This document shows positions 45,891 to 56,248 of a stretch of DNA of 64,000 nt, in pieces; position 1 is the stretch's first letter; each line of letters opens with the position of its first letter. Under the pieces are notes generated by a model that made no database searches, was not told where the DNA came from, and worked only from the letters and a program-made list of their open reading frames with translations. Location: assembly GCF_004010955.1 (NCBI RefSeq), contig NZ_CP025227.1, positions 992,001 to 1,056,000 on the forward strand. The letters run 5' to 3'. The DNA comes from Actinomyces wuliandei. GTDB lineage: Bacteria; Actinomycetota; Actinomycetes; Actinomycetales; Actinomycetaceae. The translations under genes and the position numbers were made by a program.

Positions 45891-45974
45891 GTGAGTGTGA
45901 GCCAGAGTGAGTCGGCGGGAGTCGGTAGGTCAGAGCCTTAGAGCGAGAGGGTGAGCTGACCGGGTGCCAGCCTG

Positions 45975-46709
45975 TCAGCGGTCCTCGTCGTGGCGCAGGG
46001 CCTCTGACAGGCGGCGTGCTGCGGCTACGACGACGGCGCCGTGGGTCCGTCCGGGCTGGCGGCCCATGCGGTCGATCGGTCCGGAGATGGAGATGGCGGC
46101 GATCACCTTCCCGCTGCTGCCGCGCACCGGCGCGGACACGGAGGCGACCCCGGGTTCCCGCTCTCCCACCGACTGGGACCACCCGCGCCGTCGTACCGCG
46201 GACAGCATCGTGGCGTTGAACCGGGAGCCGACCAGGCCGCGGTGAAGACGGTCCGGCTCCTCCCAGGCCAGCAGGACCTGGGCCGCGGACCCTCCCTGCA
46301 TGGACATGGTGGCACCCACAGGGATCGAGTCGCGCAGCCCGATCGGGCGCTCGGCGTTGGCGACACACACGCGCACGTCTCCCTGACGCCGGTAGAGCTG
46401 GGCGGACTCGTGGGTCTTGTCGCGCAGGGCGGCCAGGACCGGGCCCGCAGCCACCAGGAGGTGGTCCTCGCCCGCAGCCCTGGCCAGCTCGGCGAGCCGG
46501 GGGCCCAGGACGAACCTGCCCTGGGAGTCGCGGGTGACCAGGCGGTGGTACTCCAGGGCCACCGCGATACGGTGTGCGGTGGGGCGGGCCAGGTGGGTGG
46601 AGGCAACTAGGTGCGCCAGGGTGGCGGGGCCGGACTCCAGGGCGTTGAGCACCAGTGCGGCCTTGTCGATGACACCGACGCCGCTGCTGCTCTCAGTGGG
46701 GTTGTCCAT
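45975..46709 (-). CDS. IclR-family regulator of leuCD (LtbR/NdgR type)
   Basis: 244 residues. The winged helix is at about residues 10-70 ([38 protein letters not shown]) and the IclR effector domain follows (ISGPIDRMG). It is divergent from leuC, exactly as ltbR in Corynebacterium and ndgR in Streptomyces, which control leucine (and tryptophan or other amino acid) genes. ATG 46709 was chosen; an upstream ATG at 46745 would run through the intergenic repeats. The effector is unknown here. Confidence 0.88.
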   Translation of the reverse strand: MDNPTESSSGVGVIDKAALVLNALESGPATLAHLVASTHLARPTAHRIAVALEYHRLVTRDSQGRFVLGPRLAELARAAGEDHLLVAAGPVLAALRDKTHESAQLYRRQGDVRVCVANAERPIGLRDSIPVGATMSMQGGSAAQVLLAWEEPDRLHRGLVGSRFNATMLSAVRRRGWSQSVGEREPGVASVSAPVRGSSGKVIAAISISGPIDRMGRQPGRTHGAVVVAAARRLSEALRHDEDR

Positions 46710-46725
46710 ACTCTGATACTGCCAT

Positions 46726-46750
46726 TTCAAGGTATGAGACTTCAAGTATG
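46726..46750. promoter_or_regulatory. Direct repeat in the regulator-leuC intergenic region
   Basis: TTCAAGGTATG (46726-46736) and TTCAAGTATG (46741-46750) are near-identical copies five bases apart between the divergent IclR-type gene and leuC. They are candidate half-sites for the regulator. Confidence 0.45.
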
Positions 46751-46879
46751 CTGGCCTACAAGAAGTGGCGTGGTGTCAGCATAACGTCCTCAGCGGGACG
46801 TGGAAGCGGCGGCGTCCCTCGGGCCGGGCCGCACGTTACCGGGCTCGTGCTCGTGCCTCAAGGAAAGGACGGCTGCGCG

Positions 46880-48337
46880 ATGGGAATGACTCTCGCTGAG
46901 AAGGTCTGGCGCGACCACATCGTGTCCCAGGGTGCTGACGGGGCGCCCGACCTGCTCTACATCGACCTGCACCTGGTCCACGAGGTCACCAGTCCCCAGG
47001 CCTTCGAGGGCCTGCGCCTGGCGGGCCGCCGGGTCCGCCGCACTGACCTGACACTGGCCACCGAGGACCACAACACCCCGACCCTCGACATCGACCTGCC
47101 CATCGCCGACGTCACCAGCCGTGCCCAGATCGAGACGCTGCGGGCCAACTGCGCCGAGTTCGGGGTGCGTCTGCACTCCCTGGGCGACGCCGACCAGGGC
47201 ATCGTCCACGCCGTCGGTCCCCAGCTGGGGCTGACCCAGCCAGGGATGACCGTCGTCTGCGGCGACTCCCACACCTCGACCCACGGTGCCTTCGGGGCGC
47301 TGGCCTTCGGTATCGGCACCTCGCAGGTGGAGCATGTCCTGGCCACCCAGACCCTGCCCATCGCACCGTTCAGGACCATGAGCGTCACCATTGACGGGGA
47401 CCTGCCCCCGGGCAGTGGTGCCAAGGACATCATCCTGGCCATCATCGCCAAGATCGGCACCAACGGGGGTCAGGGGCACGTCATTGAGTACCGTGGCCGC
47501 GCCATTGAGCAGCTGTCCATGGAGGCCCGCATGACCATCTGCAACATGAGTATCGAGGGCGGTGCCCGTGCGGGCATGATAGCCCCCGACCAGACTACTT
47601 TTGACTACATCCGCGACCGTCCCCACGCCCCCCAGGGGGAGGACTGGGACGCGGCGGTGGAGTACTGGTCCTCCCTGCGCACCGACCCGGATGCCGTCTT
47701 CGACACCGAGGTGGTCCTGGAGGCCAATGACATCGAGCCCTTTGTCACCTGGGGCACGAACCCGGGCCAGGGGCTGCCGATCTCGGGCAGGGTCCCGGTC
47801 CCGGAGGAGATCGCCGACGAGACCGAGCGACTGGCCGCCCAGCGTGCCCTGGAGTACATGGACCTGGTCCCAGGCACGCCCCTGCGTGACATCAAGGTGG
47901 ACACCGTCTTCCTCGGCTCGTGCACCAACGGGCGGATCGAGGACCTGCGCGCCGCCGCTGAGGTGATCCGAGGCAGGGAGAAGGCCAAGGGCCTGCGCAT
48001 GCTGGTGGTCCCGGCCTCCGCGCGGGTACGGCTCCAGGCTGAGGCCGAGGGCCTGGACCGGGTGTTCACGGGCTTTGGCGCGGAGTGGCGCAACGCGGGG
48101 TGCTCCATGTGCCTGGGCATGAACCCGGACCAGCTCAGCCCGGGCGAGCGCGCCGCCTCCACCTCCAACCGCAACTTCGAGGGACGTCAGGGCAAGGGCG
48201 GGCGCACTCACCTAGTGTCCCCGGTGGTGGCGGCTGCCACAGCGGTGCGGGGTCGCCTGTCCACGCCCGCCGACCTGCCGGACCTCCCGCCTGAGGTCCT
48301 GGAGGACCTGGAGCCCAGGGCCGACAGGCGTGGCTGA
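46880..48337 (+). CDS. leuC: 3-isopropylmalate dehydratase large subunit LeuC
   Basis: 485 residues. With LeuD it isomerises 2- to 3-isopropylmalate in leucine synthesis. The [4Fe-4S] ligands are in FLGSCTNGR and [29 protein letters not shown] is the substrate region. ATG 46880 gives the usual MTLAEKVW start; AGGAAAGGA lies about ten bases upstream. The open frame extends to 46748 without homology. leuD follows after 107 bases. Confidence 0.95.
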   Translation: MGMTLAEKVWRDHIVSQGADGAPDLLYIDLHLVHEVTSPQAFEGLRLAGRRVRRTDLTLATEDHNTPTLDIDLPIADVTSRAQIETLRANCAEFGVRLHSLGDADQGIVHAVGPQLGLTQPGMTVVCGDSHTSTHGAFGALAFGIGTSQVEHVLATQTLPIAPFRTMSVTIDGDLPPGSGAKDIILAIIAKIGTNGGQGHVIEYRGRAIEQLSMEARMTICNMSIEGGARAGMIAPDQTTFDYIRDRPHAPQGEDWDAAVEYWSSLRTDPDAVFDTEVVLEANDIEPFVTWGTNPGQGLPISGRVPVPEEIADETERLAAQRALEYMDLVPGTPLRDIKVDTVFLGSCTNGRIEDLRAAAEVIRGREKAKGLRMLVVPASARVRLQAEAEGLDRVFTGFGAEWRNAGCSMCLGMNPDQLSPGERAASTSNRNFEGRQGKGGRTHLVSPVVAAATAVRGRLSTPADLPDLPPEVLEDLEPRADRRG

Positions 48338-48444
48338 GGCCCGTCGCCCGTCCGGACGACGGGCTCAGGCCACGCACGACATGACAGGACGTGCTCCAGG
48401 GCATGCACCAGGACGCACACCAGGACAAAGGAGCCGGATCAGAC

Positions 48445-49092
48445 ATGGAGAAGTTTGTCCGCCACACGGGGGTCGGTGCTCCGCTGCGGCGCAGCGCCGT
48501 GGACACCGACCAGATCATTCCTGCTGTCTACCTCAAGCGCATCACGCGCACCGGGTTTGACGACGCCCTGTTCGCCTCGTGGCGTGCGGGTGATCCCGAC
48601 TTCGTCCTCAACCAGGAGGCCTACAGGCGGGCCTCCGTGCTCGTAGCGGGACCGGACTTCGGAACAGGGTCCTCGCGCGAGCACGCGGTGTGGGCGCTCA
48701 AGGACTACGGGTTCAGGGTGGTTCTGGCCCCTCGCTTTGCCGATATTTTCCGGGGCAACTCCGGCAAGCAGGGGCTGGTGACCGGGGTGGTGACCCAGGA
48801 GGACTGCGAGCAGCTGTGGAAGGTCCTGGAGGCGGAGCCGGGCACCGAGGTGACGGTGGACCTGGAGCACCGCAGCGTGGAGGCGGCGGGCTTGCGCTGC
48901 TCCTTCCAGATCGACGACTACGTGCGCTGGACCCTCATGGAGGGTCTGGACGACATATCCCTGACCCTGCAGCACGAGGAGAAGATCGAGGCCTACGAGC
49001 AGGCTCGCCCCGCCTACAAGCCACGAACCCTGCCCGCCAGGCACCTGCCCAAGGAGCAGGTCGTCTCCGCTCGCTCGACACAGGCGCCCTGA
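48445..49092 (+). CDS. leuD: 3-isopropylmalate dehydratase small subunit LeuD
   Basis: 215 residues, swivelling domain of the aconitase superfamily. Seen are [30 protein letters not shown] and [20 protein letters not shown] 48445 has AAAGGAG upstream. The 200 bases after it contain degenerate copies of CCTGAGTCCTTCCC and a small palindrome CCGGCCAgccTGGCCGG near 49195, possibly the operon end. Confidence 0.95.
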   Translation: MEKFVRHTGVGAPLRRSAVDTDQIIPAVYLKRITRTGFDDALFASWRAGDPDFVLNQEAYRRASVLVAGPDFGTGSSREHAVWALKDYGFRVVLAPRFADIFRGNSGKQGLVTGVVTQEDCEQLWKVLEAEPGTEVTVDLEHRSVEAAGLRCSFQIDDYVRWTLMEGLDDISLTLQHEEKIEAYEQARPAYKPRTLPARHLPKEQVVSARSTQAP

Positions 49093-49222
49093 GGCCGCCA
49101 GGCCACTGGACCTTCCACTAGTCCTGGGTCCTTCCCCTGAGTCCCTCCCCCGAGTCCTTCCCTGAGTCCAAGGACACCCCGGTCGGACCGTTCTCCGGCC
49201 AGCCTGGCCGGGTGCGCACGCC

Positions 49223-49228
49223 TATGCT
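49223..49228 (+). promoter_or_regulatory. Candidate -10 element of murA
   Basis: TATGCT about 80 bases before the murA start; no good -35 box is visible 17 bases upstream. Confidence 0.35.
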
Positions 49229-49311
49229 GGGACAGCCCCGGCTGTGACCCGTTCCGGGGCCGGGGCGGTCGTCACCGCGTCGCGCACGGTCTGCACGTGA
49301 TGGAGGAACAC

Positions 49312-50634
49312 ATGGTCGATGGTCTGCTCCAGGTGGAGGGCGGTCGTCCGCTCAACGGTGAGATCACTGTGCGCGGTGCCAAGAACCTGGCCCCCAAGGC
49401 CATGGTGGCTGCGTTGCTGGGCACCACTCCGTCAGTGCTGCGTAACGTCCCCCTCATCCGTGACGTCGACGTCGTCTCCGGGCTGCTGAGCCTGCACGGG
49501 GTGTCTATCGACTACGACCAGCGTGAGGGCGTGCTGCGCCTGGACCCCTCCAAGGTTGAGGCGGCCCACGTGGCAGACATTGACGCCCACGCGGGCTCCT
49601 CACGTATCCCGATCCTCTTCTGCGGCCCGCTGCTGCACCGGCTCGGAGAGGCGTTTATTCCTGACCTTGGCGGGTGCCGCATCGGTGACCGTCCCATAGA
49701 CTTCCACCTGGAGATCCTGCGGCAGTTCGGGGCGGACGTGGACAAGCAGGCCCAGGGTATCCGGCTGACTGCGCCCCACGGCCTCAACGGCACCGTCATC
49801 GACCTGCCCTACCCCTCTGTGGGCGCCACCGAGCAGACCCTCCTCACCGCTGTGCGCGCCCACGGGCTGACTGAGCTGCGGGGGGCGGCTGTCGAGCCTG
49901 AGATCATGGACCTGGTGGACGTGCTGCAGAAGATGGGGGCCATCATCTCGGTGGACACCGACCGCACCATCCACGTCGAGGGTGTCGAGGAGCTCGGCGG
50001 CTACAACCACGCCGCCCTGCCGGACCGTATCGAGGCGGCGTCCTGGGCCTCGGCGGCCCTGGCCACCCGGGGCGACGTCTTCGTGCGCGGGGCTCGCCAG
50101 AGCCACATGACCACCTTCCTCAACACCTTCCGCAAGGTGGGCGGTGCCTTCGACGTGCGTGACGACGGTATCCGCTTCTACCATCCTGGGGGCGACCTGC
50201 GCTCCAGCGTGGTGGAGACCAACGTCCATCCCGGCTTCATGACAGACTGGCAGCAGCCCCTGGTCGTGGCACTGACCCAGGCCGAGGGGCTGTCCATCGT
50301 CCACGAGACCGTCTACGAGAACCGCTTCGGCTTCACCGGCGCCCTGCGCAAGATGGGCGCCACGATCCAGGTCTACCGCGAGTGCCTGGGGGGCACCGCC
50401 TGCCGCTTCGGTCAGCGCAACTTCTACCACTCGGCCGTCATCTCAGGACCCGCACCACTGCGGGGTGCCGACATCGTGGTACCGGACCTGCGCGGGGGCT
50501 TCTCGCACCTCATCGCCGCCCTGGCGGCAGAGGGAACCAGCCGCGTCGAGGGCGTCAACCTCATTGACCGCGGCTACGAGAGCTTCATGTCCAAGCTGGC
50601 GGCTCTGGACGCGGACGTGACTCGTCTGGCCTGA
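49312..50634 (+). CDS. murA: UDP-N-acetylglucosamine 1-carboxyvinyltransferase MurA
   Basis: 440 residues. First committed step of peptidoglycan synthesis: enolpyruvyl transfer from PEP to UDP-GlcNAc. The catalytic, fosfomycin-sensitive Cys is in LGGCRIGDRPIDFH; the start has GGRPLNGEITVRGAKN with the Lys and Asn pair, and DLRGGFSHLIAALAAEG is near the end. ATG 49312 has GGAGG five bases upstream. Confidence 0.95.
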   Translation: MVDGLLQVEGGRPLNGEITVRGAKNLAPKAMVAALLGTTPSVLRNVPLIRDVDVVSGLLSLHGVSIDYDQREGVLRLDPSKVEAAHVADIDAHAGSSRIPILFCGPLLHRLGEAFIPDLGGCRIGDRPIDFHLEILRQFGADVDKQAQGIRLTAPHGLNGTVIDLPYPSVGATEQTLLTAVRAHGLTELRGAAVEPEIMDLVDVLQKMGAIISVDTDRTIHVEGVEELGGYNHAALPDRIEAASWASAALATRGDVFVRGARQSHMTTFLNTFRKVGGAFDVRDDGIRFYHPGGDLRSSVVETNVHPGFMTDWQQPLVVALTQAEGLSIVHETVYENRFGFTGALRKMGATIQVYRECLGGTACRFGQRNFYHSAVISGPAPLRGADIVVPDLRGGFSHLIAALAAEGTSRVEGVNLIDRGYESFMSKLAALDADVTRLA

Positions 50635-50704
50635 GGGCGCAGGAGAGGGGTGGCCTCGGCCTCCAGGCGCCACCTGGCGGACGGAGAACGGCTAGAGTCC
50701 TGTC

Positions 50705-51523
50705 GTGGCCCACCCTCAGCAGACCCGACAGTTCACCCCGTTCTACCGTTTCGCCGCCCAAGGCGTGATCATCCCCTTCCTGCGGATGGTCTCCCGCCAG
50801 CAGGTGAGCGGGGTGGAGAACATTCCCGCCGACGGTGGCTTCGTCGCGGTGGCCAACCACCTGAGCGACCTGGACTCCCTGACCGCGATGCGCAGCATCG
50901 TGGACGCCGGTGTCCCGATCTACTCCCTGACCAAGTCGTCGCTGTTCCGGGTACCTGTCCTGGGGTCGGTCCTGCGCGCGGGAGGTCAGATCCCGGTGCA
51001 GCGCTCGAGCTCGGCGGCGTCCGGCTCCCTGGCCGAGGCGGAGAGGGTGCTGCGTGCCGGGGAGGCCGTCATGGTCTTCCCAGAGGGAACCCTGTCACGT
51101 GACCCGCTGAAGTGGCCCATGACAGGGAAGACAGGTGCTGCTCGGCTGGCCATGGCCACGGGGGTACCGGTCCTGCCCATGGGCCAGTGGGGCGCCCACA
51201 TGATCCTGGACACCTACTCCGTGAGGCTGCGCCCCCTTCCGCGCAAGGACGTCAGAGTCAGGATCGGCGAGCCCCTGGACCTGTCACGTTTTGGCAGCGA
51301 CGTCACCGACCGCGAGGCCGTGCGTGAGTGCACCGCGGAGATCATGCGTGCCATCACCAGCCTGGTGGAGGAGCTGCGGGGGCTGAAGGCCCCGCGTCCC
51401 TTTGACCTGAAGTATGACGGGGACCCGGGACGAAGGAGGGTGGGGGTGCGACGCCCCGACCCTGTGGGGCCTGGGGCGGCCAGCCCTGAGTCACGGCCGC
51501 ACCTGGGTGAGGAGCAGGCGTGA
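50705..51523 (+). CDS. plsC: 1-acyl-sn-glycerol-3-phosphate acyltransferase (PlsC family)
   Basis: 272 residues. Makes phosphatidic acid from lysophosphatidic acid. The HX4D motif is NHLSDLD near residue 56, and FPEGTLSRD near 124 and VPVLPMGQWG follow. The last 40 residues are a Pro/Arg-rich extension. GTG 50705 is six bases after TAGAGT with no ribosome site, so the mRNA is probably leaderless. gpsA overlaps by four bases, coupling both phospholipid steps. Confidence 0.92.
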   Translation: MAHPQQTRQFTPFYRFAAQGVIIPFLRMVSRQQVSGVENIPADGGFVAVANHLSDLDSLTAMRSIVDAGVPIYSLTKSSLFRVPVLGSVLRAGGQIPVQRSSSAASGSLAEAERVLRAGEAVMVFPEGTLSRDPLKWPMTGKTGAARLAMATGVPVLPMGQWGAHMILDTYSVRLRPLPRKDVRVRIGEPLDLSRFGSDVTDREAVRECTAEIMRAITSLVEELRGLKAPRPFDLKYDGDPGRRRVGVRRPDPVGPGAASPESRPHLGEEQA

Positions 51524-52533
51524 GGGCGGCGGTCATCGGCTCGGGGTCCTGGGGCACTACCTTTGCCTCCCTCCTGGCCCAGGCGGGTACCCCCGCGACC
51601 GTGTGGGCGCGGCGCCGTGAGGTGGCCGAGGAGATCAACGCGGGTACCAACGAGCGCTACGTGCCGGGCCACCGCCTGCCGTCGACCGTGCAGGCCACCA
51701 CCAGCAGGTCGCAGGCGGTCCACGGCGCCCAGCTGGTCGCGGTAGCCCTGCCCTCCCAGGAGGCGCGCGGTGTCCTGGAGCCGCTGGGGGGGACCCTGGG
51801 GGAGGAGACAGTGGTCGTGTCGCTCATGAAGGGGGTCGAGTTGGGGACGGGGCTGCGTATGAGCGAGCTTCTCACCCAGGTCCTCAGGGTGCCCCCCGGC
51901 AGGGTGGCCGTGGTGTCGGGGCCGAACCTGGCCGACGAGATCGCTGCCGGGCAGCCCACGGCCACGGTCGTGGCCGCCCGCGACGAGGCAGTGGCTCGTC
52001 TGGTGGCTTCCTCCTGCGCCACTACCACCTTCCGCCCCTACACCAACACCGACGTCCTGGGGGTCGAGCTGTGCGGGGCCGTCAAGAACGTCATCGCCCT
52101 GGCCGTGGGCGCTGCCACCGGGCGCGGTATGGGGGACAACTCGCGGGCCACGATCATCACCCGCGGCCTGGTGGAGATCACCCGCCTGGGCCTGGCGCTG
52201 GGCGCCAGGCCGGAGACCTTCGCGGGCCTGGCCGGCATGGGTGACCTGGTCGCCACCTGCTCCTCGCCCCTGAGCCGCAACCAGGCCTTCGGGCGCCACC
52301 TGGGGGAGGGGATGAGCGTGGACCAGGCGGTGGCGGCCTCACGGGGAGTGGCGGAGGGGGCCAGGTCGGCGCGGGCGGTCCTGGACCTGGCGCTGGCTCA
52401 CGGGGTGGAGATGCCGATCACCTCTGGGGTGGTGGCAGTTGTGGAGGGCACGGCTACCGTCGCCGAGGTCACTGACGTCCTGCTGGCGCGTCCTCGAAAG
52501 GCGGAGGGGGTCTACGCGCCGCCCCACGGCTGA
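51520..52533 (+). CDS. gpsA: Glycerol-3-phosphate dehydrogenase [NAD(P)+] GpsA
   Basis: 337 residues. Reduces dihydroxyacetone phosphate to sn-glycerol-3-phosphate for phospholipids. NAD(P) site IGSGSWGTTFASLLA at residue 6; SGPNLADEIA, the catalytic Lys in CGAVKNVIALA, and GLAGMGDLVATCSSPLSRN are present. The GTG start overlaps the plsC stop as GTGA. The gene order plsC-gpsA-ddl-thiL is common in actinobacteria. Confidence 0.96.
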   Translation: MRAAVIGSGSWGTTFASLLAQAGTPATVWARRREVAEEINAGTNERYVPGHRLPSTVQATTSRSQAVHGAQLVAVALPSQEARGVLEPLGGTLGEETVVVSLMKGVELGTGLRMSELLTQVLRVPPGRVAVVSGPNLADEIAAGQPTATVVAARDEAVARLVASSCATTTFRPYTNTDVLGVELCGAVKNVIALAVGAATGRGMGDNSRATIITRGLVEITRLGLALGARPETFAGLAGMGDLVATCSSPLSRNQAFGRHLGEGMSVDQAVAASRGVAEGARSARAVLDLALAHGVEMPITSGVVAVVEGTATVAEVTDVLLARPRKAEGVYAPPHG

Positions 52534-52646
52534 GGGCACTTGAGGGCACTGAGAGGGTTTACAAGGCAGGCTGCCAGGGGTCGCTGAGTTATAAGGACTC
52601 AGGACTCCAAGGAGCACTCCTGAGAACGGGAGGCGAGGGCGGGTCT

Positions 52647-53381
52647 CTAGTTCTCGCTGTCTCCGAGCTCCCCGGCGTCGTCGTCTGCCACGTCAATAAC
52701 TAGGCGGGTGGGGCTGGAGAGGGTGAAGACGCGGTAGGTCTGGGAGTCAGTGCCCAGTACCACCTGGAACTGGTCCTCCACAGCCAGGTCCACGTGGGCC
52801 TGCTCGATCCCCTGGGCGTCCATGTCGAAGTGTGTGGTCCCGGTGTAGGCCAGCTCCTGCTGCTCAGGACTTGTTGGCATGGTGGCGCCGGTCCCGGTGA
52901 CCAGCAGGGTGTAGTCGCCGCCGACGGCGATGGGCTCCCCCTTGCCCAGGGAGTAGGCCTGGTCGGTCCACAGAGGTGACCACCCGGGGGCACCCTCACC
53001 AGCCAGCTCGACGACGATTCGGTCGTAGCCCTCGTCGTCGTGGGAGCCCACGCGTACATCGGTGATGACCAGGGCGGAGCCCTCAGCGGCGTCCTGTCCC
53101 TGGCTGCCGCTGCCCCAGGCGGGGGCGCCCTGACCGCCCCGCTCCTCCTGGGTCAGCGTCCCGGTAGTCGTGGGCACCTGGGAGGCAGCAGCGGCCGGGG
53201 ACGACGGCGTAGGTGACGTCGTGGGAGAGGCGGAGGCACTGGCGGTCGCGGCGCCCTGGAGGCCTGCGGCACTGCCCGGTGTCCGGGTGGAGCAGGCGCC
53301 AAGGCCCAGGAGGGACAGGAAGGATACGGTGAGCATGATGGCAGCGGGGACAGCAGCCGGGTGCGACACGCGGTGGCCCAT
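52647..53381 (-). CDS. Lipoprotein with AMIN-like domain
   Basis: 244 residues. A signal peptide ends in the lipobox LGAC near residue 30. A Ser/Thr/Pro/Ala-rich linker (about 35-95) leads to a beta-rich domain (ALVITDVRVGSHDDEGYDRI, then YRVFTLSSPTRLVIDVADD), the actinobacterial AMIN-like domain associated with envelope proteins. It lies on the opposite strand between gpsA and ddl. Function unknown; the AMIN fold suggests cell-wall binding. Confidence 0.78.
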   Translation of the reverse strand: MGHRVSHPAAVPAAIMLTVSFLSLLGLGACSTRTPGSAAGLQGAATASASASPTTSPTPSSPAAAASQVPTTTGTLTQEERGGQGAPAWGSGSQGQDAAEGSALVITDVRVGSHDDEGYDRIVVELAGEGAPGWSPLWTDQAYSLGKGEPIAVGGDYTLLVTGTGATMPTSPEQQELAYTGTTHFDMDAQGIEQAHVDLAVEDQFQVVLGTDSQTYRVFTLSSPTRLVIDVADDDAGELGDSEN

Positions 53382-53560
53382 GGGTCCTCCTGAATCAGCG
53401 CAAGAGCCTGGCGGCAGGTACCGGTGCCCCTGGTGCCGTGCTGCCCCTGGACGTGCCTGCGGACCAGGGGGCAGGCGCGGACCTGCCTGGTACGCATAAG
53501 TATAGCCCGCAGAGCGGGGGCCGGTTCGGTGAGGGCGGGGACCGCGCTACGATGGCACCC

Positions 53561-54727
53561 ATGTCTGACCAGCAGGAACCTGTGTCCCCACCGTCCTCCG
53601 GCTCGCGCAGGCCGCGTGTCGTCGTCCTCTTCGGCGGGCGCAGTGGCGAGCACTCGGTGTCCTGTGCCACGGCAGCGGGTGTCCTGTCAGCCATCGACCG
53701 GCAGCGCTACGAGGTGGTGCCGGTGGGTATCACCAGGAGCGGTCAGTGGGTCCTGGTCGACGACGACCCGGCAGCCCTGGAGCTGGTCGAGGGCCGCCCG
53801 CCGGTGGAGATCACCGGGGAGGGCGCGGGGCGGGGGGCTGTGACCGTCCCGCAGGGAGGGCGGGGCACCGTCCTCGTCGCCACGCCCGGGCAGCCGCCGC
53901 GTGAGGTGGTTGTGGACGTGGTCCTGCCCCTGCTGCACGGTCCCTACGGTGAGGACGGGACGGTCCAGGGCCTGCTGGAGACGGCGGGCCTGCGCTACGT
54001 GGGGTGTGGGGTGCTGGCTAGCGCGGCAGGTATGGACAAGCAGGTCACCAAGGTCCTGCTAGGTGCGGCCGGGATCCCCACCGTGCCTCACGTCGTCGTC
54101 AGTCCCCGCACCTGGCGCCGCGACCCTGAGCTGGTCCTGGACGCGTGCGAGGCGCTGGACTACCCCCTGTTCGTCAAGCCGTGCCGGGCCGGCTCCTCCC
54201 TGGGCATCACCAAGGTGGACCGTGCCCAGGACCTGCCTGCGGCCATCACGACTGCCAGCGCCGTGGACCCCAAGGTGCTGGTGGAGTCCGGCGTCCAGGC
54301 CCGTGAGATCGAGGTGGCTGTCCTGGGAGGACGTGACGGGCAGGCTCCCAGGGTGGCTGAGCCCGGGGAGGTCCTCATGGATCCTGAGCAGGGCGCCGGG
54401 GACTTCTACGACTACCAGACCAAGTACCTGGCCCATGACGCCGTCTCCATGGTCTGTCCTGCCCCCCTGCGCCCCGAGGAGCGGCAGCTTCTCCGGGACA
54501 CCGCTGCACAGGCCTTTGACGCCCTGGGGGGCGAGGGGCTGATGAGGGTGGACTTCTTCCTGACTGCGCAGGGGCAGGCGCTTGTCAACGAGGTCAACAC
54601 CATGCCGGGGTTCACGCCCTACTCCATGTACCCCTACATGTGGCAGGTCTCGGGCACGGACTACACCTCCCTGGTGACCGAGCTGATCGAGCTGGCCCTG
54701 GAGCGCTCCACGGATGTCAACCGCTGA
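53561..54727 (+). CDS. ddl: D-alanine--D-alanine ligase
   Basis: 388 residues, ATP-grasp enzyme making D-Ala-D-Ala for peptidoglycan. Seen are LFGGRSGEHSVSCATA, LLHGPYGEDGTVQGLLE, VKPCRAGSSLGITKV, DYQTKY and VNEVNTMPGFTPYSMYP. The Tyr-containing DYQTKY fits a D-Ala rather than D-lactate ligase. ATG 53561 is seven bases after TACGAT, a leaderless arrangement; ATG 53552 would fall in the -10 box. thiL overlaps by 14 bases. Confidence 0.95.
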   Translation: MSDQQEPVSPPSSGSRRPRVVVLFGGRSGEHSVSCATAAGVLSAIDRQRYEVVPVGITRSGQWVLVDDDPAALELVEGRPPVEITGEGAGRGAVTVPQGGRGTVLVATPGQPPREVVVDVVLPLLHGPYGEDGTVQGLLETAGLRYVGCGVLASAAGMDKQVTKVLLGAAGIPTVPHVVVSPRTWRRDPELVLDACEALDYPLFVKPCRAGSSLGITKVDRAQDLPAAITTASAVDPKVLVESGVQAREIEVAVLGGRDGQAPRVAEPGEVLMDPEQGAGDFYDYQTKYLAHDAVSMVCPAPLRPEERQLLRDTAAQAFDALGGEGLMRVDFFLTAQGQALVNEVNTMPGFTPYSMYPYMWQVSGTDYTSLVTELIELALERSTDVNR

Positions 54728-56030
54728 GGCGGGAGGCGGCAGCGGGAGCCTCCTGGGAGGGGGCGGGTCTGCCGGGGTCAGCTCCGGCGTCCCTGACGCC
54801 TCCGCCCAGTTCCGGGACCAGGTTGTGTCCGGGCTGAGCGAGGAGGCGCTGCTGAGGCTGGTCGCCCCGCTGCTGCCACCTGCCGGTGCCGCGCTCGTCG
54901 GCAACGGTGACGACTGCGCCGTCCTGGGTCTTCCTGACGCGCGTGCCGTGGTGGGGACCGACGTCCTGGTTGAGGGGCGGCACTTTCGGCGGGAGTGGTC
55001 CGGTGGGCACGACGTCGGGGCGCGGGCCGTCGCCCAGAACCTGGCTGACCTGGCTGCTATGGGTGCCCGGGCGGCTGCTGTAGTGGTCGGTCTTGTCCTG
55101 CCTGCGGACACGCCGGTGTCGTGGGTGCTGGACCTGGCCCGGGGGATGGCCCGGGTGTGCGAGGCGAGCGGGGCCGGTGTCGTGGGGGGTGACCTGAGCT
55201 CGGGAGACAGCACTGTGGTAGCAGTGACTGCCCTGGGCAGCCTTGAGGGCAGGCAGCCCGTGCTGCGCAGCGGCGCCAGGCCCGGGGACGTCGTGGTCCA
55301 CGTTGGCAGCCTGGGCTGCAGCGCCGCAGGGCTGCGTCTCCTGGAGGCCGGGATGGAAGAGGACCGGCGGGTGCGCGCGTTGCCCCAGGCCCTGCGCTGC
55401 CTGAGCCTCTTCCGTGTCCCGCGGCCGCCGCTGGAGGCGGGTCCCGCCCTGGCTGACCTGGGTGCCACTGCCATGATGGACGTCTCCGACTCCCTGCTGC
55501 GTGACGCCGACAGGATGGCCAGGGCCAGCGGCGTCGTCATTGATGTCCTGACCGCTGACGTCCTGACCACCGAGGCCCTGGGCGAGGGCCCTGCTGGTAC
55601 GTGCGAGCACGGCGGTAGTGCTGGTAAGGCTGGTGGTCTCCCTACCGCTGGTGAGGCGGGTGACGGTGGTGGTGGCACGGCGGCAGTCCCGCAGGGAGGT
55701 CGGCACCTGGTCGGTGCCGTGGCGGCCGAGACGTCCCTCCTGACGCCCGTGGCTGCGCTGCTCGACGGCGAGGACCCGGCCACCGCCCGCGCCCGGGCAC
55801 GTCAGTGGGTGCTGACCGGGGGAGAGGACCACGGTGTGCTGGCCGCCGTCGCGCCACGGGCACTGAGGCGGCTGCCACCGGGCAGCCGGGTCGTGGGCCG
55901 CGTGCGACGTCCCGGGCCGCACCAGGATCCGGGGGTGCTCGTGGACGGGCGTTCTCCTGCCCTCGTCCCTGATCGTGACGAGGCTGGCGGCACCGGCCTG
56001 GGATGGGACCACTTCGGGACCCGGGGCTGA
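54714..56030 (+). CDS. thiL: Thiamine-monophosphate kinase ThiL
   Basis: 438 residues against about 320-350 usually. It phosphorylates thiamine monophosphate to the diphosphate cofactor. Motifs: GNGDDCAVLGLPD, VVGTDVLVEGRHFR, NLADLAAMGARAAAV, VVGGDLSSG, MMDVSDSLLRDADR and LTGGEDHGVLAA. A Gly/Thr/Ala-rich insert of about 45 residues (GEGPAGTCEHGGS onward, near 290) accounts for most of the extra length. The start overlaps the ddl end. Confidence 0.92.
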   Translation: MSTAEAGGGSGSLLGGGGSAGVSSGVPDASAQFRDQVVSGLSEEALLRLVAPLLPPAGAALVGNGDDCAVLGLPDARAVVGTDVLVEGRHFRREWSGGHDVGARAVAQNLADLAAMGARAAAVVVGLVLPADTPVSWVLDLARGMARVCEASGAGVVGGDLSSGDSTVVAVTALGSLEGRQPVLRSGARPGDVVVHVGSLGCSAAGLRLLEAGMEEDRRVRALPQALRCLSLFRVPRPPLEAGPALADLGATAMMDVSDSLLRDADRMARASGVVIDVLTADVLTTEALGEGPAGTCEHGGSAGKAGGLPTAGEAGDGGGGTAAVPQGGRHLVGAVAAETSLLTPVAALLDGEDPATARARARQWVLTGGEDHGVLAAVAPRALRRLPPGSRVVGRVRRPGPHQDPGVLVDGRSPALVPDRDEAGGTGLGWDHFGTRG

Positions 56031-56165
56031 GACGGTCCGTAGCCGAGTGCCCGCCTGCCGGTGCTGCCCGCTGGTGCCCGAGGGTGGGCAGGAGGGTGCG
56101 GCAGGCCTTGGGGGTATGGGAGGTATGGCTGGGAGGCGCAGGGGGTCCTGGTGCACCGGTAACGT

Positions 56166-56191
56166 AAAAGCCGCCACCCTGGGGTGACGGC
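56166..56191 (-). terminator. Rho-independent terminator of rpmB
   Basis: On the minus strand GCCGTCACCC pairs with GGGTGGCGGC (one mismatch) over 56191-56170, followed by TTTT at 56169-56166. It lies about 57 bases after the rpmB stop. Confidence 0.7.
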
Positions 56192-56248
56192 CCTGGTGCC
56201 GGGAGGTCCGGCAGGCCCGACAGACCGGGGACGGTCCGGCGGAGGCGC

